From positions 1 through 64,000 of the forward strand of contig JADYYH010000012.1 of NCBI GenBank assembly GCA_020853775.1: DNA of 64,000 nucleotides, read 5' to 3'. The translations under genes and the position numbers were made by a program. This document shows, one piece after another, positions 17,116 to 25,977 of this stretch (the first letter of the stretch is position 1; the number at the start of each line of letters is the position of its first letter). This stretch comes from Nitrospira sp. (GTDB lineage: Bacteria > Nitrospirota > Nitrospiria > Nitrospirales > Nitrospiraceae). The notes under the pieces are model-generated. The model was not told where the DNA came from. It saw only the letters and a list, made by a program, of their open reading frames with translations, and searched no databases.

Positions 17116-19649
17116 GGCTTTCCTCCGAGACGCACCGCCTCCGCATCGAGTCCATCAAGATCCGTCCCGGGCCAACGGTGGACGAATTCACGGTAATACT
17201 CGATGTCTCCCCTCAGATGCTCGCCCCCGAACCGGTGGAGTATGGAGAGAAAGCGGCCAATCAATGTCGTGATAGTGAGGCCTTTGACTGTCGCCGGGAG
17301 TAATGCCACCGGAGTCTGATGGTTGTGCAACAGATGGCGCACCAACAGCGGACCGCCATATCTGCGCCAGACCGCACCGACGCGAGCATTCTGATTGATG
17401 AGGCCTAGGACTTCGTCGACATGGCGACTGATCAGGGCGGCGGCCAACATCAGCCCAGGTCTGGGCCCGAAGCGGCGCTGCCAGTCGCCGAGGCGGGAGA
17501 AGATGGTATGTGGGGTGTAGCCCAGCCCAGCTTCGTCCATTGAGATCGTGGGCCGGCCCTGTCCCCCACCACCGGAGTTTGGCGCTGGCGGTGTCTCGGC
17601 CAGAGCGGCTTGCGCGTTCACCTTACCCGCTCCCCAGATGTTCCCCCAACGAATTCCTGTCGACGGGTCAATGACGGGCGGCGTTTCCACAGCGGGGATA
17701 CCGTCGACTCGAGCCGAATGCTGCAAGTAGAGGCGTACTTGTTCGAAGGTCAGGTGGGGATTTGTTTCGAACATCAGCGCGACGAGCCCAGTCACGTGTG
17801 GCGCCGCCATACTGGTGCCGGTCTTGTCTACCACTTTCTGGTCGCAACACGATGACGGCTTATCCTTGTCATTGCGGCTGCGCGCCGCGACAACGTCGGA
17901 ACCAACGGCGGCAACCGTTGGTTTGACTTCGCCTGATGCTGTGCCAAGGGGATACGTAACGGGTCCGCGTGACGAACTGCTCGTGATCGTATTGCTTGAG
18001 TAGTTGGCAACGGTGATCGCATTACGCGAAGCGCCAGGAGACGATATGGTGTTGTCACGGCGCCGCGCGGGCGGATCGCCTTTCTCCGAGGGCAAGCGGA
18101 AGAACGGATAGCCTTCATCATGATTGGACTGGAACCGGATATCCCAGTTTGCCGTGACGGAGGAGGTGTTGGTCAGTAGCAGTTGCCAGATGCCGGGTCG
18201 AATATTGAGCAAAGGCATACACTTCCAGACGACAGTGCCATCGGTTATGGTATCGCCTAACGTTAGAGGCCAAATTGGTTCCGTAGCCGCAGACGTTCCC
18301 GCAGTCACGCATTCATAGAGGTGACCTCCTGGCGTTTGCCGTGGCACGACAGACGCCTGTGGGGCGTAGGCTGTTGAGGCCTGCCACTGCGGCGGAGTTG
18401 CGGAGATGGTGATATCGATATTTTTCTGGTTGCCGTGCCGAGAATCTCCACTGACAGGTGAAGTGATCGAGATCTGCATTCTGCCGATGGTGAACGGGGA
18501 TCCGGCACCACCCGGCGCAAACGGGCCGGTGGTATTGGTACTTGGAAATGCGGCACTGACTGGCGCGGTGAGCTGCACAGTGATCGAGGCGGCACCATCG
18601 TACCAGATGCTGATCGGGTCGGGACTAGTCGAATAGTCCGGCATGCGAAACGGCACCGTTGCGGAGCTTCCTGGTTGCCCAGCCGGCTGTAGGGTGCCAC
18701 TCTCATGGGTGTCCCCATAACCCTCATTGCCGGCGGCAGCGACGACTGCGAGCCCGGATGGGATGGGGTTGCCGCTTGGTCGCAGGATCCGGTCCACCGA
18801 GACATCGTTGTAGTCTCGGCCATCATGTGCCCCAAGGTCCCAACCCCAGCTGCAGTTAATGACGACCGGCTTGTTGGAGCCGTTAGGATGTTTATGACGC
18901 TCGCCTGCCTGCGCGCACCAGCGCAGCGCGTCGCGCGTATTGCTTGAGCTATTTGCGGGCAGTGAGATGGCCTTGACGATGACGAGATCAGCGAGCGGTG
19001 CCACGCCGACGTAGTGACCGGGAAACGAGCATCGATCGTCCTGGTTGCCGTTACCAGCCGCAATCCCGGCGACATGGGTGCCGTGGCCGTTGTCGTCGAT
19101 GCTCGCGAACGGTGGTTTGGCCTTAATTCCGGCATCGATGTCTTTGCTGTTATACACGCGGCCGATCTGTGCAAACCCGGTCGGCGGTGCGCTGCCCCCG
19201 GTCGTCGCCGACTGATCCCACAGCTCGAGGATCCGAGTCCCTGAGGGCGTCCGAAACGACTCATGAAAAATGTCTATACCCGTGTCAATCACCGCAACAA
19301 TGACTCCGGCTCCTTTACCCGAGAAGCCGGGCGGGACTTTCCATGGGACACGCATCTCGGTAATTGTTTTGTCGAGTAGCGGACGCGAATTGGGCTGCAT
19401 CGTCACACGCACGACGCCTGGAACCGCCAGCAACCGCTCCAGGTTGCGAAACTCAATCTGGCCGCTGACCTCACCATCGGAATTGTAACCCGTATTCAGC
19501 CCGGCACGTTGTAGTTCAGCAACATCGCCGGTGTATTCGACACTCACAGTCGCCTGACGGTCCCGGAGTTCCGGCGACTCTGTCGCGCGCGCGTGCCAGA
19601 CTTCGAACGCGTGCCGTAATGCGGATGCAAGTTTGTCTAGATCTGACAT
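17112..19649 (-). CDS. Subtilisin-like S8 serine protease with prodomain and inserted carbohydrate-binding-like domain
   Basis: The 845-residue product has the full S8 triad: D122 (VIVAVIDTGID), H189 (DDNGHGTHVAG) and S613 (GTSMAAPHV), with oxyanion N308 (AAAGNEG). Residues about 30-95 resemble an I9-like prodomain. Between His and Ser lies a long insert; residues about 422-478 (WQASTAYAPQASVVP and ITDGTVVWKC) resemble small carbohydrate-binding or tail-fibre beads. After about residue 690 comes a helical C-terminal tail unlike subtilases. No Sec signal is present. The ATG at 19649 has an AAGAAGGACA ribosome-binding site; the frame to 19703 is less likely. It probably processes itself and possibly neighbouring products; substrate unknown. 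Confidence 0.92.
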   Translation of the reverse strand: MSDLDKLASALRHAFEVWHARATESPELRDRQATVSVEYTGDVAELQRAGLNTGYNSDGEVSGQIEFRNLERLLAVPGVVRVTMQPNSRPLLDKTITEMRVPWKVPPGFSGKGAGVIVAVIDTGIDIFHESFRTPSGTRILELWDQSATTGGSAPPTGFAQIGRVYNSKDIDAGIKAKPPFASIDDNGHGTHVAGIAAGNGNQDDRCSFPGHYVGVAPLADLVIVKAISLPANSSSNTRDALRWCAQAGERHKHPNGSNKPVVINCSWGWDLGAHDGRDYNDVSVDRILRPSGNPIPSGLAVVAAAGNEGYGDTHESGTLQPAGQPGSSATVPFRMPDYSTSPDPISIWYDGAASITVQLTAPVSAAFPSTNTTGPFAPGGAGSPFTIGRMQISITSPVSGDSRHGNQKNIDITISATPPQWQASTAYAPQASVVPRQTPGGHLYECVTAGTSAATEPIWPLTLGDTITDGTVVWKCMPLLNIRPGIWQLLLTNTSSVTANWDIRFQSNHDEGYPFFRLPSEKGDPPARRRDNTISSPGASRNAITVANYSSNTITSSSSRGPVTYPLGTASGEVKPTVAAVGSDVVAARSRNDKDKPSSCCDQKVVDKTGTSMAAPHVTGLVALMFETNPHLTFEQVRLYLQHSARVDGIPAVETPPVIDPSTGIRWGNIWGAGKVNAQAALAETPPAPNSGGGGQGRPTISMDEAGLGYTPHTIFSRLGDWQRRFGPRPGLMLAAALISRHVDEVLGLINQNARVGAVWRRYGGPLLVRHLLHNHQTPVALLPATVKGLTITTLIGRFLSILHRFGGEHLRGDIEYYREFVHRWPGTDLDGLDAEAVRLGGKP

Positions 19650-19948
19650 ACTGTCCTTCTTGCGCCCTCTATCGAAATGATGGCGGCTCGATTCCCTCTC
19701 CACTTTCTCCCGTCGTCTAACTAGTCTTGCTGGTTGAGCCTAATAATCGGCATAGTGGCTGTGACTGTGCGTGACGATCTCTGAATTGTGACGGAGTGAA
19801 AAAATATTTATTCGCCTTTGAGGTGGTCAAACAGGATGACAACGGTTCGTGAAGAACGAGCGAAAGGTACTCCGCTGGTGAAAGACTGTCAAACTCGTCT
19901 CTGCGGCAAATACGTGCATTGTCATGGTGTAGACGACACCGATGCATC
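19650..19948 (-). other. 299-bp spacer inside the module
   Basis: This is the only sizeable gap in the eight-gene module. It is locally AT-rich, contains a possible sigma-70-type promoter (19803-19830, minus strand) and no supported gene. It would allow the protease and downstream genes to be expressed separately from the phospholipase and first DUF6603-type gene. Confidence 0.5.
19803..19830 (-). promoter_or_regulatory. Possible sigma-70-type promoter for the protease and downstream genes
   Basis: On the minus strand TTGACC (19825-19830) is followed after 16 bases by AATATT (19803-19808), a fair match to -35/-10 elements in an AT-rich patch. It lies about 150 bases upstream of the protease start. 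Called by eye only. Confidence 0.3.
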
Positions 19949-22900
19949 TTATGCGACGGCGGTTGTAGGCCCTCGCCGCCGTTTACGCGCCGGGGCTTGG
20001 CCGGCGGCGCCGAAGCGGGCGACCCGGGCCAACACTGCGGCGGAGAGGACATAGCCCAGCTTCGGCCGCTCCGGGGGCCGCGTCGGATCAATCACCACGG
20101 TCTCATAGGCAATCGGCGCGGCGAGGCCTGCCGCGTCATCCACCGCCAGATCGTCGGCGGCGACCGTGAGCCCGCCGGCAAGCGGCACAAACGCCGGCTG
20201 TGACAACTGCTCATCCTCCCGCAGGTCTTCATACTGGGCCAATGCGAAGGGCTCGTGCACCGGCGTCGTGCGCCAGGGTGCCGCCCCGGCGCGATCCGTC
20301 ACCGTGACCGTCACCGTCGTGGGCCCGCCGATAATCGGCGCCGTGCCCAGCTTCGTGAGCGGTCTGTTCAACGGCGCGATCCGCTCCCGCAGCGTCAGCT
20401 CTGCCCAGGGATGGACGCGCAGTCCGCTGGCCGGCGGCGGCGTCTCCCGGATCGTGACGACGGGGGCACTGCTTCGTGGCACGGTCCCGCTCCAATTGCG
20501 CCGGTCGGCCAGAGCGGCCGCCACCAGTCCCACCACATCCACCGCCGCCGGCAGTGGTGGCGCAGTCTTGCTGCCGAACGTCCGTGAGAAGGACACCGAC
20601 ACCGAGAAGAACAGCAGCGAGATCTTGGCCTTGCCCTCCACGTGCCAGGGCGTGGGGCCGGCTAATCGCCCCTTAAACGAGATGCCCATCAGTAGGCGGC
20701 CGTGATACCGCAGGGCCAGGGCCGCCCCCACGTCCACTTCAAAGGCCAAGGGGGTGAGCTGAATGAGCGCATCGAAGCCGAGCATGCCGTCGAAGCTGAA
20801 CCCGCCGCCCGCCGCATGCAGATCCACCCGCGCGCCGAACTGCACTGTGTTGGAGGTGACCGCCAGATAGGCCTGGCAGCGCAACTGGAGCGAGTCGCCG
20901 TCGGCCAGCTGCAGGGCCAGCCGCTTCAAGGCGGGCAGGCCGGGCGGGGGTGCAAAACGTGGGTGGAACCCGCCGATGGCCAGCACGAATTGCGGTTGCC
21001 GACCCCAGCCGGCGCGCAAGGCCATGTCACCCGTCAGCGTGAATTGCAGGATCTTCGAATCATAGAGCGTCGCATCCAAGGCGACGGTCTCGGCGCTCAC
21101 GTCCAGTACGCCCAAGGCATCCATCCGGATCTGGATGAGCGGATGGCTCTGGTTCGGCAACAGGACTTGCAGACGACCCAGCACGATCACCCGGATGGGA
21201 CTGGGTAGTTCGACGAGCAGAGCGAGATCGAGTGTGAGCAAGGTCGGCGTGCCCCAGCGCAGTTGGACCATCGGACCAAAGACATGGCGGCCAGCGGCGG
21301 GGGGGAACACGCGGCGCAGGTCACTGAAGATCTGTGGGGCGTTCCGCAGGGGATCAGGCGGGAACAGCACAGAGTTGAGCGTGCCCGTTTTGAGCCCCTC
21401 GCGCAGCACGTCGGTGCGCACGGTGCGGTGCAGGGCCACGAGGCCGCCGATGCCGGTGAGGGTGAAGCCGAGCCCGATGGGAATGGGCGCGAAGCCCTCG
21501 GCGGTCAAGAGAATCACCAGCGAGTAGCCCTTGCTCCCGTCGGGCAGTCTGGTGGTGAGCAGGCCCAGCGCCTTGATGGCCACCGTCTCGGCCAGCTCCA
21601 GCTGCAGCATGCCGCTGTATTCGGCCCGCTGCGGATCGAAGCCCAGGAAGCCGCCGCCGGTCACGCCTGCCGTTGCGATCGCCAGGCCCAATCCTGAAGG
21701 AGGCTTGAAGCGTGGCGAAAGTCCGAAGAGGCCGAGGTTTCCTTCGTGAAAGGACAGGCCGACCGTGACGCCGATCCGTTCGACGGTGGCGGTTACAGGG
21801 CCAAGCGCCAAGCGGCCGCTCAGGCTGGTTTCCGTATCGAGTCCTTCTTCTCGCACGTCGATGCCGACATGGGCTGCGTCCAACCGCAAGGGGCCGATGG
21901 CCTGTTGCAACGAGAGCTGCACATGTAACCCGCCGCTGCCGGAGAACGAGAGTCCCGTCTTGCTGCTCCAACGGAGTGTGAGGTCGAACGGGGCCTGGAC
22001 AGACTCACGCCCGACCGTGCCCTGAATAAAGCCGTCGGCATTCGCGAGTGAGAGATCGAACCGGAGCCCCAAGAGTGCAAGCTCCACAAATGCTTCCCTG
22101 CTGGTGGCTGAGGAGGCATCGAGTCCGCCTGCGACCGCGAACTGCTGATACCGCAGGGCTGACCCACCGGGCAGGCGCACCAGAGATTTGAGCTCGCCGG
22201 TCGGTTGACCATGCCGTAGTCCCAACGTGAGGCGGCCGTTGATCGCATCACCGAGTCCTGCCCCCTTGCGAAGTGTGAGGTCCCGATTGGGTTGCAGAAT
22301 CACCGCGAGCCGCTTGAGCACCTCCACGTTGCCGGACCATTCGATGCGTGTGTCTTCCAATCGGTGAAACGGCACCGCTCCTTCCGCCCGGCCTTGGATC
22401 AGAGGCGCGAGGCCGAGGCCCGCATCGTTCGCGCCTGCCGACGTGGGGGCTGCGCCGAAGAGGGAGAGTCCAAGCCGTACGCCGAAGGCCGTGCCGCGCT
22501 CTTCATATAAAAAGGTGATCAACTGCGACGCCGGATCGACACCCGCTCCGGTACGTCCCACCCAGGCTTCTTCCGCCTGAGGACTCAACGGCTGGATGCG
22601 ACTACGTATTCCGAGCGTCTGGAAGAGCTGGCTGACCCGGTTGAGAAAGAGAGTGGACTGGAAGTCCGGTGTATCCCAGCCATAGGCCTCGGTGAACAGT
22701 CGGTTTGGTTCCGTGACCAGCACTTTGAAGAGGTGATAGTGCACTGTGGCGCGCACGTGCTCCACCTGAAACGTCGCCGGATCGGCGGCGTAGTAGGGAT
22801 AGTCGATGATGTTTACCAGGTGGAGGACGGCATAAGCGAGCGGCGAAGCCTGCGCCAGGTAATTGGCCACGAGGAAGTCGAACAGCCGCCTGGGAAGTTC

Positions 22901-23266
22901 CTTGTGAATCTGCGTGCGCTCTACGTAGTCGCCAAAAGATGCCAGTCTGGCGGGCAGGGTGTGAGCCAGATCGTGAATCTGAGCGACGAGCGCTTCGATC
23001 GCCAGGGCGAGGTCGGCGATGCGGCCCGCCATGGTCACCTCGTCGTTCCATTCGGCATCGGAGGCGCCGATGACCGCGTCGAGTTTCGTGAGGAAATCAC
23101 CGAGATCGAGGGCGGCCAGACCGATGTCGTCGAGACCGGGCGGCAGATCCCAACCCAGCAACTTCAGAAACGCGCGCGCCTCCTCGATATCGCCGTGGAC
23201 GACGTCGAGGTACGACAGGAGCCGCCCGATCCCGGCGGTGGCGTTCTGGACTAGATGATCGGCCAT
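19949..23266 (-). CDS. DUF6603-type giant protein, copy 1 (1105 aa)
   Basis: Residues from about 519 to the end are almost the same as in the second DUF6603-type protein, including GGGFLGFDPQRAEYSGMLQL and AIGGFHPRFAPPPGLPALKR. The N-terminal half differs: residues 1-200 are largely helical (for example AFLKLLGWDLPPGLDDIGLA), followed by beta-rich repeats of the kind ALLGLRFDLSLANADGF. No signal peptide or membrane helix is seen. The ATG at 23266 overlaps the end of the phospholipase gene by 16 bases. Its long beta-strand content suggests an elongated or barrel-like shape, but that is inference. Biological role unknown. Confidence 0.85.
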   Translation of the reverse strand: MADHLVQNATAGIGRLLSYLDVVHGDIEEARAFLKLLGWDLPPGLDDIGLAALDLGDFLTKLDAVIGASDAEWNDEVTMAGRIADLALAIEALVAQIHDLAHTLPARLASFGDYVERTQIHKELPRRLFDFLVANYLAQASPLAYAVLHLVNIIDYPYYAADPATFQVEHVRATVHYHLFKVLVTEPNRLFTEAYGWDTPDFQSTLFLNRVSQLFQTLGIRSRIQPLSPQAEEAWVGRTGAGVDPASQLITFLYEERGTAFGVRLGLSLFGAAPTSAGANDAGLGLAPLIQGRAEGAVPFHRLEDTRIEWSGNVEVLKRLAVILQPNRDLTLRKGAGLGDAINGRLTLGLRHGQPTGELKSLVRLPGGSALRYQQFAVAGGLDASSATSREAFVELALLGLRFDLSLANADGFIQGTVGRESVQAPFDLTLRWSSKTGLSFSGSGGLHVQLSLQQAIGPLRLDAAHVGIDVREEGLDTETSLSGRLALGPVTATVERIGVTVGLSFHEGNLGLFGLSPRFKPPSGLGLAIATAGVTGGGFLGFDPQRAEYSGMLQLELAETVAIKALGLLTTRLPDGSKGYSLVILLTAEGFAPIPIGLGFTLTGIGGLVALHRTVRTDVLREGLKTGTLNSVLFPPDPLRNAPQIFSDLRRVFPPAAGRHVFGPMVQLRWGTPTLLTLDLALLVELPSPIRVIVLGRLQVLLPNQSHPLIQIRMDALGVLDVSAETVALDATLYDSKILQFTLTGDMALRAGWGRQPQFVLAIGGFHPRFAPPPGLPALKRLALQLADGDSLQLRCQAYLAVTSNTVQFGARVDLHAAGGGFSFDGMLGFDALIQLTPLAFEVDVGAALALRYHGRLLMGISFKGRLAGPTPWHVEGKAKISLLFFSVSVSFSRTFGSKTAPPLPAAVDVVGLVAAALADRRNWSGTVPRSSAPVVTIRETPPPASGLRVHPWAELTLRERIAPLNRPLTKLGTAPIIGGPTTVTVTVTDRAGAAPWRTTPVHEPFALAQYEDLREDEQLSQPAFVPLAGGLTVAADDLAVDDAAGLAAPIAYETVVIDPTRPPERPKLGYVLSAAVLARVARFGAAGQAPARKRRRGPTTAVA
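19975..21712 (-). repeat. Long direct repeat, copy B (within DUF6603-type gene 1)
   Basis: This is the partner of 13866-15603 at a constant 6109-base offset. The break near 21712 is abrupt: the next bases encode a different N-terminal half. Both repeat copies end close to the stop codon of their gene. Confidence 0.9.
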
Positions 23267-25509
23267 GGGAGCAGGTTTTTCTTATCGTCGACCTTGCAGG
23301 TGCTGAAGTCGAATTTCTGCGCCTTGCTGCGCAAAGTTGAGGTACGGATTTTGAGCGCAGCCAGATATTCCTTCGGGTCGGTCTCCGGCTTCCAAGGCAA
23401 CAGGTGCGGCGCATGGTCGGCCGGCGGCGCGAGTTCGTTCTTGATCGCATCCACATGGTGTGTGGCGGCATGTTCCCATTCGGCGACCCAGGTCATGGAA
23501 GTCGGGTCGGCGGGCAAGGTCTTGAGCTGATCCGGCAGCGAGGTCAGCCCCAGGTGCTCCTGCCACAATTCATGGCGCAGGGCCTTGACCACGCCGTTTT
23601 CCGGCAGTCCGGCGATGCCGCTGTACATCACCAGGTTGAGTTCCACGCTGCGCGACGGCTGACGTGAGCGGCTTGGGACGGCGTGCCGGGCCGTGCGGGT
23701 ATACATATCCCTGACGAGTTGAGGAATGTCCGCCACGTCGCCGAGCGTCTCCCTGATGGTCTCCAGCGTTTCCTTGAAGTCGAAAATCAGTTTGTAGGCG
23801 ACGAAGAGCAGGATGAGCAACGTCTTGAGATCGAAGAGTATCTGTTTGAAGACGAAGAAAAAGAGATACCAGAACAACTCCCAGAGAAACTTGCCGGGAT
23901 CGTTCGTGAGCTTCGCTTTGTCGATGAGCCGGTCGAGGAGGGCGCCGCCCACGATCAGGCCGATCTCATGGTAGTTGAGGGAGGTACCGTCGAGGTTCGC
24001 GCTCCCCACCGTGGCCCACACGTCGTCGATGATGGCGACCTTGCTGTGGACATACACCGGCATCACGTCGTAGCGCCGAGGATTCCCCGCGCCGCCGCTG
24101 CCTGCTTTCTCCGATCGGCTCCAGAGAGTGTAGGCGCCGAAATGATGTCCGCCTATCTTGGCGGCGCTACGGAGCTGGTTGACGTTGTCGATCTGGCGGT
24201 CCGGATAGCCCGGTAGGTCGGGGCGCAGGTTCAGGACCAGAATGATCTGCAACCGGGGTTTGGTCGTATCTTTCATCCTCGCGATGAGCGCATCCACGAT
24301 CTCGGGAGAGGTGAAGTACTGGTTCTCGATGTAGATGTACCGCTGAGCATTGGCGATGGCGCGCTCGTAGGCTTCGAGGATGCCGGTTTCGCCGTAGGGC
24401 AGGTCTTCGCCGCTGGGATTGACGCGCTTGATCGAACCGCCAGGCAGCGTGCGCAGGACCTGCACCGAAGCCACGTCGCCGTCGGGCGTGACCGGCAGGT
24501 CGGGAAAGGTCTTTGGCGGAGGGATGAGCATCGGCTTGCCGGTGGCATTCCAGATGCTCGCGAAGGTCTTCTCGATGTGTGACACCGCCGGGCCCTTGAG
24601 ATCGGTGTTGACGTCGTGCATGAGCGAGCCCTTGTGGCGCGCGTCGCGGATGGCGTGGCGTGAATCGCTGAAGTAGTACTGTTTGAGCGGCGACCCCATG
24701 AGGATGGCGTGGTCCCCATCCACCACGATGGCCTTGGCATGCAGCAGGGCGAATCCCTTGTTATAGGCGTTGGTGCGTACGCCCGGCGTCTGTTTGAAAA
24801 ACTCCGCCACTTCCGTCACGGTGTCTTCCGCAGACAGCGGCAGGTTCGTAACCAGGACATTCACCGGCTTCCCGCTCTTATTCTTGAGCACCTCTTCCAG
24901 CGTGGTCTCCGCCGCCTGCTTGCATCCGGTGGAGGGAGGATTCAACGGGTCGAAGCTGCTTTTGAATTTGCTGAGGAAGCCATTGTCGACATCGAAAAAC
25001 AGCGTCATCAGGTTGATGGATTCGGTGGCCCCCTCGGCGGCATCGGTCACCTCGGGGAACATCTTGGCCCCGTCGATCAGGTGCGTGATGCGGTTGTGGT
25101 GGTAGAGCGCGACGGGCTCTCCGACTGCGGGGTTCAAGGTCGTATGGGTGACGAGCCAGCCCTCGATGTTGTTACGGTGGATGGTGATGGTGCCGACCTC
25201 GTGGTTCGAGTCGGTGACATCTTTTGCTTCCTTGGTTTCGTGCAGGAGGCGCGTGCCGAAGAGCGCCGGGTCCGCGTGGATGGGGCCGAATATCTGGGCG
25301 ACGAGGTCGGGATTCCGATCGACCTTCCAGGTGCGGTAGGCGTCCGGCGAGTATGAAATGAGAAAGGTGCCGTCGCCTTCTGTCTTGCCGACGCCCAGCA
25401 CGTCGTCTTCGCTGAAAAAAGGATCGAAGTCGAGCGCGCGAACGGTCAAGCCGGCGATGCCGGCCCCCCGCTCATCGATGACGCGTCCATGGATGCTGAT
25501 GTTGGCCAT
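23251..25509 (-). CDS. Phospholipase D-like protein with N-terminal transthyretin-like domain and hydrophobic segment
   Basis: This 752-residue first gene of the module has two HKD motifs: H257-K259-D264 (LLHAKAIVVDGDHAILMGSP) and H488-K490-D495 (YVHSKVAIIDDVWATVGSAN), the paired arrangement of phospholipase D enzymes that hydrolyse or transfer phosphodiester bonds. Residues 1-60 (GRVIDERGAGIAGLTVRALD, then TEGDGTFLISY) look like a carboxypeptidase-regulatory/transthyretin-like beta sandwich. Residues 541-577 are very hydrophobic and aromatic (FLWELFWYLFFFVFKQILF), probably a membrane hairpin or re-entrant helix. No signal peptide is present. The C-terminal 170 residues are unique. The substrate could be lipid or nucleic acid; membrane lipid is favoured by the hydrophobic segment. 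Confidence 0.92.
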   Translation of the reverse strand: MANISIHGRVIDERGAGIAGLTVRALDFDPFFSEDDVLGVGKTEGDGTFLISYSPDAYRTWKVDRNPDLVAQIFGPIHADPALFGTRLLHETKEAKDVTDSNHEVGTITIHRNNIEGWLVTHTTLNPAVGEPVALYHHNRITHLIDGAKMFPEVTDAAEGATESINLMTLFFDVDNGFLSKFKSSFDPLNPPSTGCKQAAETTLEEVLKNKSGKPVNVLVTNLPLSAEDTVTEVAEFFKQTPGVRTNAYNKGFALLHAKAIVVDGDHAILMGSPLKQYYFSDSRHAIRDARHKGSLMHDVNTDLKGPAVSHIEKTFASIWNATGKPMLIPPPKTFPDLPVTPDGDVASVQVLRTLPGGSIKRVNPSGEDLPYGETGILEAYERAIANAQRYIYIENQYFTSPEIVDALIARMKDTTKPRLQIILVLNLRPDLPGYPDRQIDNVNQLRSAAKIGGHHFGAYTLWSRSEKAGSGGAGNPRRYDVMPVYVHSKVAIIDDVWATVGSANLDGTSLNYHEIGLIVGGALLDRLIDKAKLTNDPGKFLWELFWYLFFFVFKQILFDLKTLLILLFVAYKLIFDFKETLETIRETLGDVADIPQLVRDMYTRTARHAVPSRSRQPSRSVELNLVMYSGIAGLPENGVVKALRHELWQEHLGLTSLPDQLKTLPADPTSMTWVAEWEHAATHHVDAIKNELAPPADHAPHLLPWKPETDPKEYLAALKIRTSTLRSKAQKFDFSTCKVDDKKNLLPWPII

Positions 25510-25840
25510 AGGTTCCGTCAGGTGACCGAAACCTACGCCGCTCGCACGACCCTGTCAACCGCTGACACGCGTGGGAATACGTGTATTGATGTGGGGGGTA
25601 TGGGATTTCGTTCAGCGCATAATCTTCCCTCAGCTCAGCGGCGACGATTCGATGGACGACGAGTTGCTCGTGCGGACGCAGCAGTGATGCGAAGCGCTTA
25701 TAGCGTATGGTATATGAATTGGAGCGAGGAGCAATGGGGAACGTCCTCGCTGATGGCCAGTGGTCGAAGGGTGAGGGGACGCGTCAAGCGCCATGCACGA
25801 CACTGTCTACAGCGGCCGTCACGTGCCGGAAAATTCTCGC
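25510..25840. other. 331-bp intergenic stretch upstream of the module
   Basis: It contains the possible module promoter near its left end and no supported gene. Short rightward frames across it have no recognisable product. Confidence 0.4.
25530..25558 (-). promoter_or_regulatory. Possible promoter of the eight-gene module
   Basis: On the minus strand a perfect TTGACA (25553-25558) is followed after 17 bases by TAGGTT (25530-25535), a weak -10. It would place the transcription start only about 13 bases before the phospholipase ATG. Called by eye. Confidence 0.35.
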
Positions 25841-25977
25841 AAATAAAGACTCCCGACCCCTTTGTTTTCCGCAGAACGTGATAGGCGAGGTCTCCAGCAG
25901 CAAGGCGCGGACGGCGTGGCATGGCCGAACTTGTACCAAAAGGACCCCGACGCTGTCAATAAAAGACTCCCGACCCC
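25841..25977 (-). repeat. Remnant of the RAYT element (solo end with flanking short repeats)
   Basis: Bases 25873-25977 repeat 28260-28364 base for base as far as I can compare, that is the first 17 codons of the transposase and the right end of the intact element. A second copy of the terminal word AAAGACTCCCGACCCC lies at 25845-25860 in the same orientation, so the remnant is bounded by direct rather than inverted copies. The rest of the transposase gene is absent. It is an internally deleted element or a rearrangement footprint. Confidence 0.85.

Noticed and set aside
3304-25509. Interpretation of the module as an extracellular contractile injection system
   Set aside because: No sheath, tube, spike, baseplate hub or AAA+ gene is recognisable inside the window; large unknown proteins alone are insufficient.
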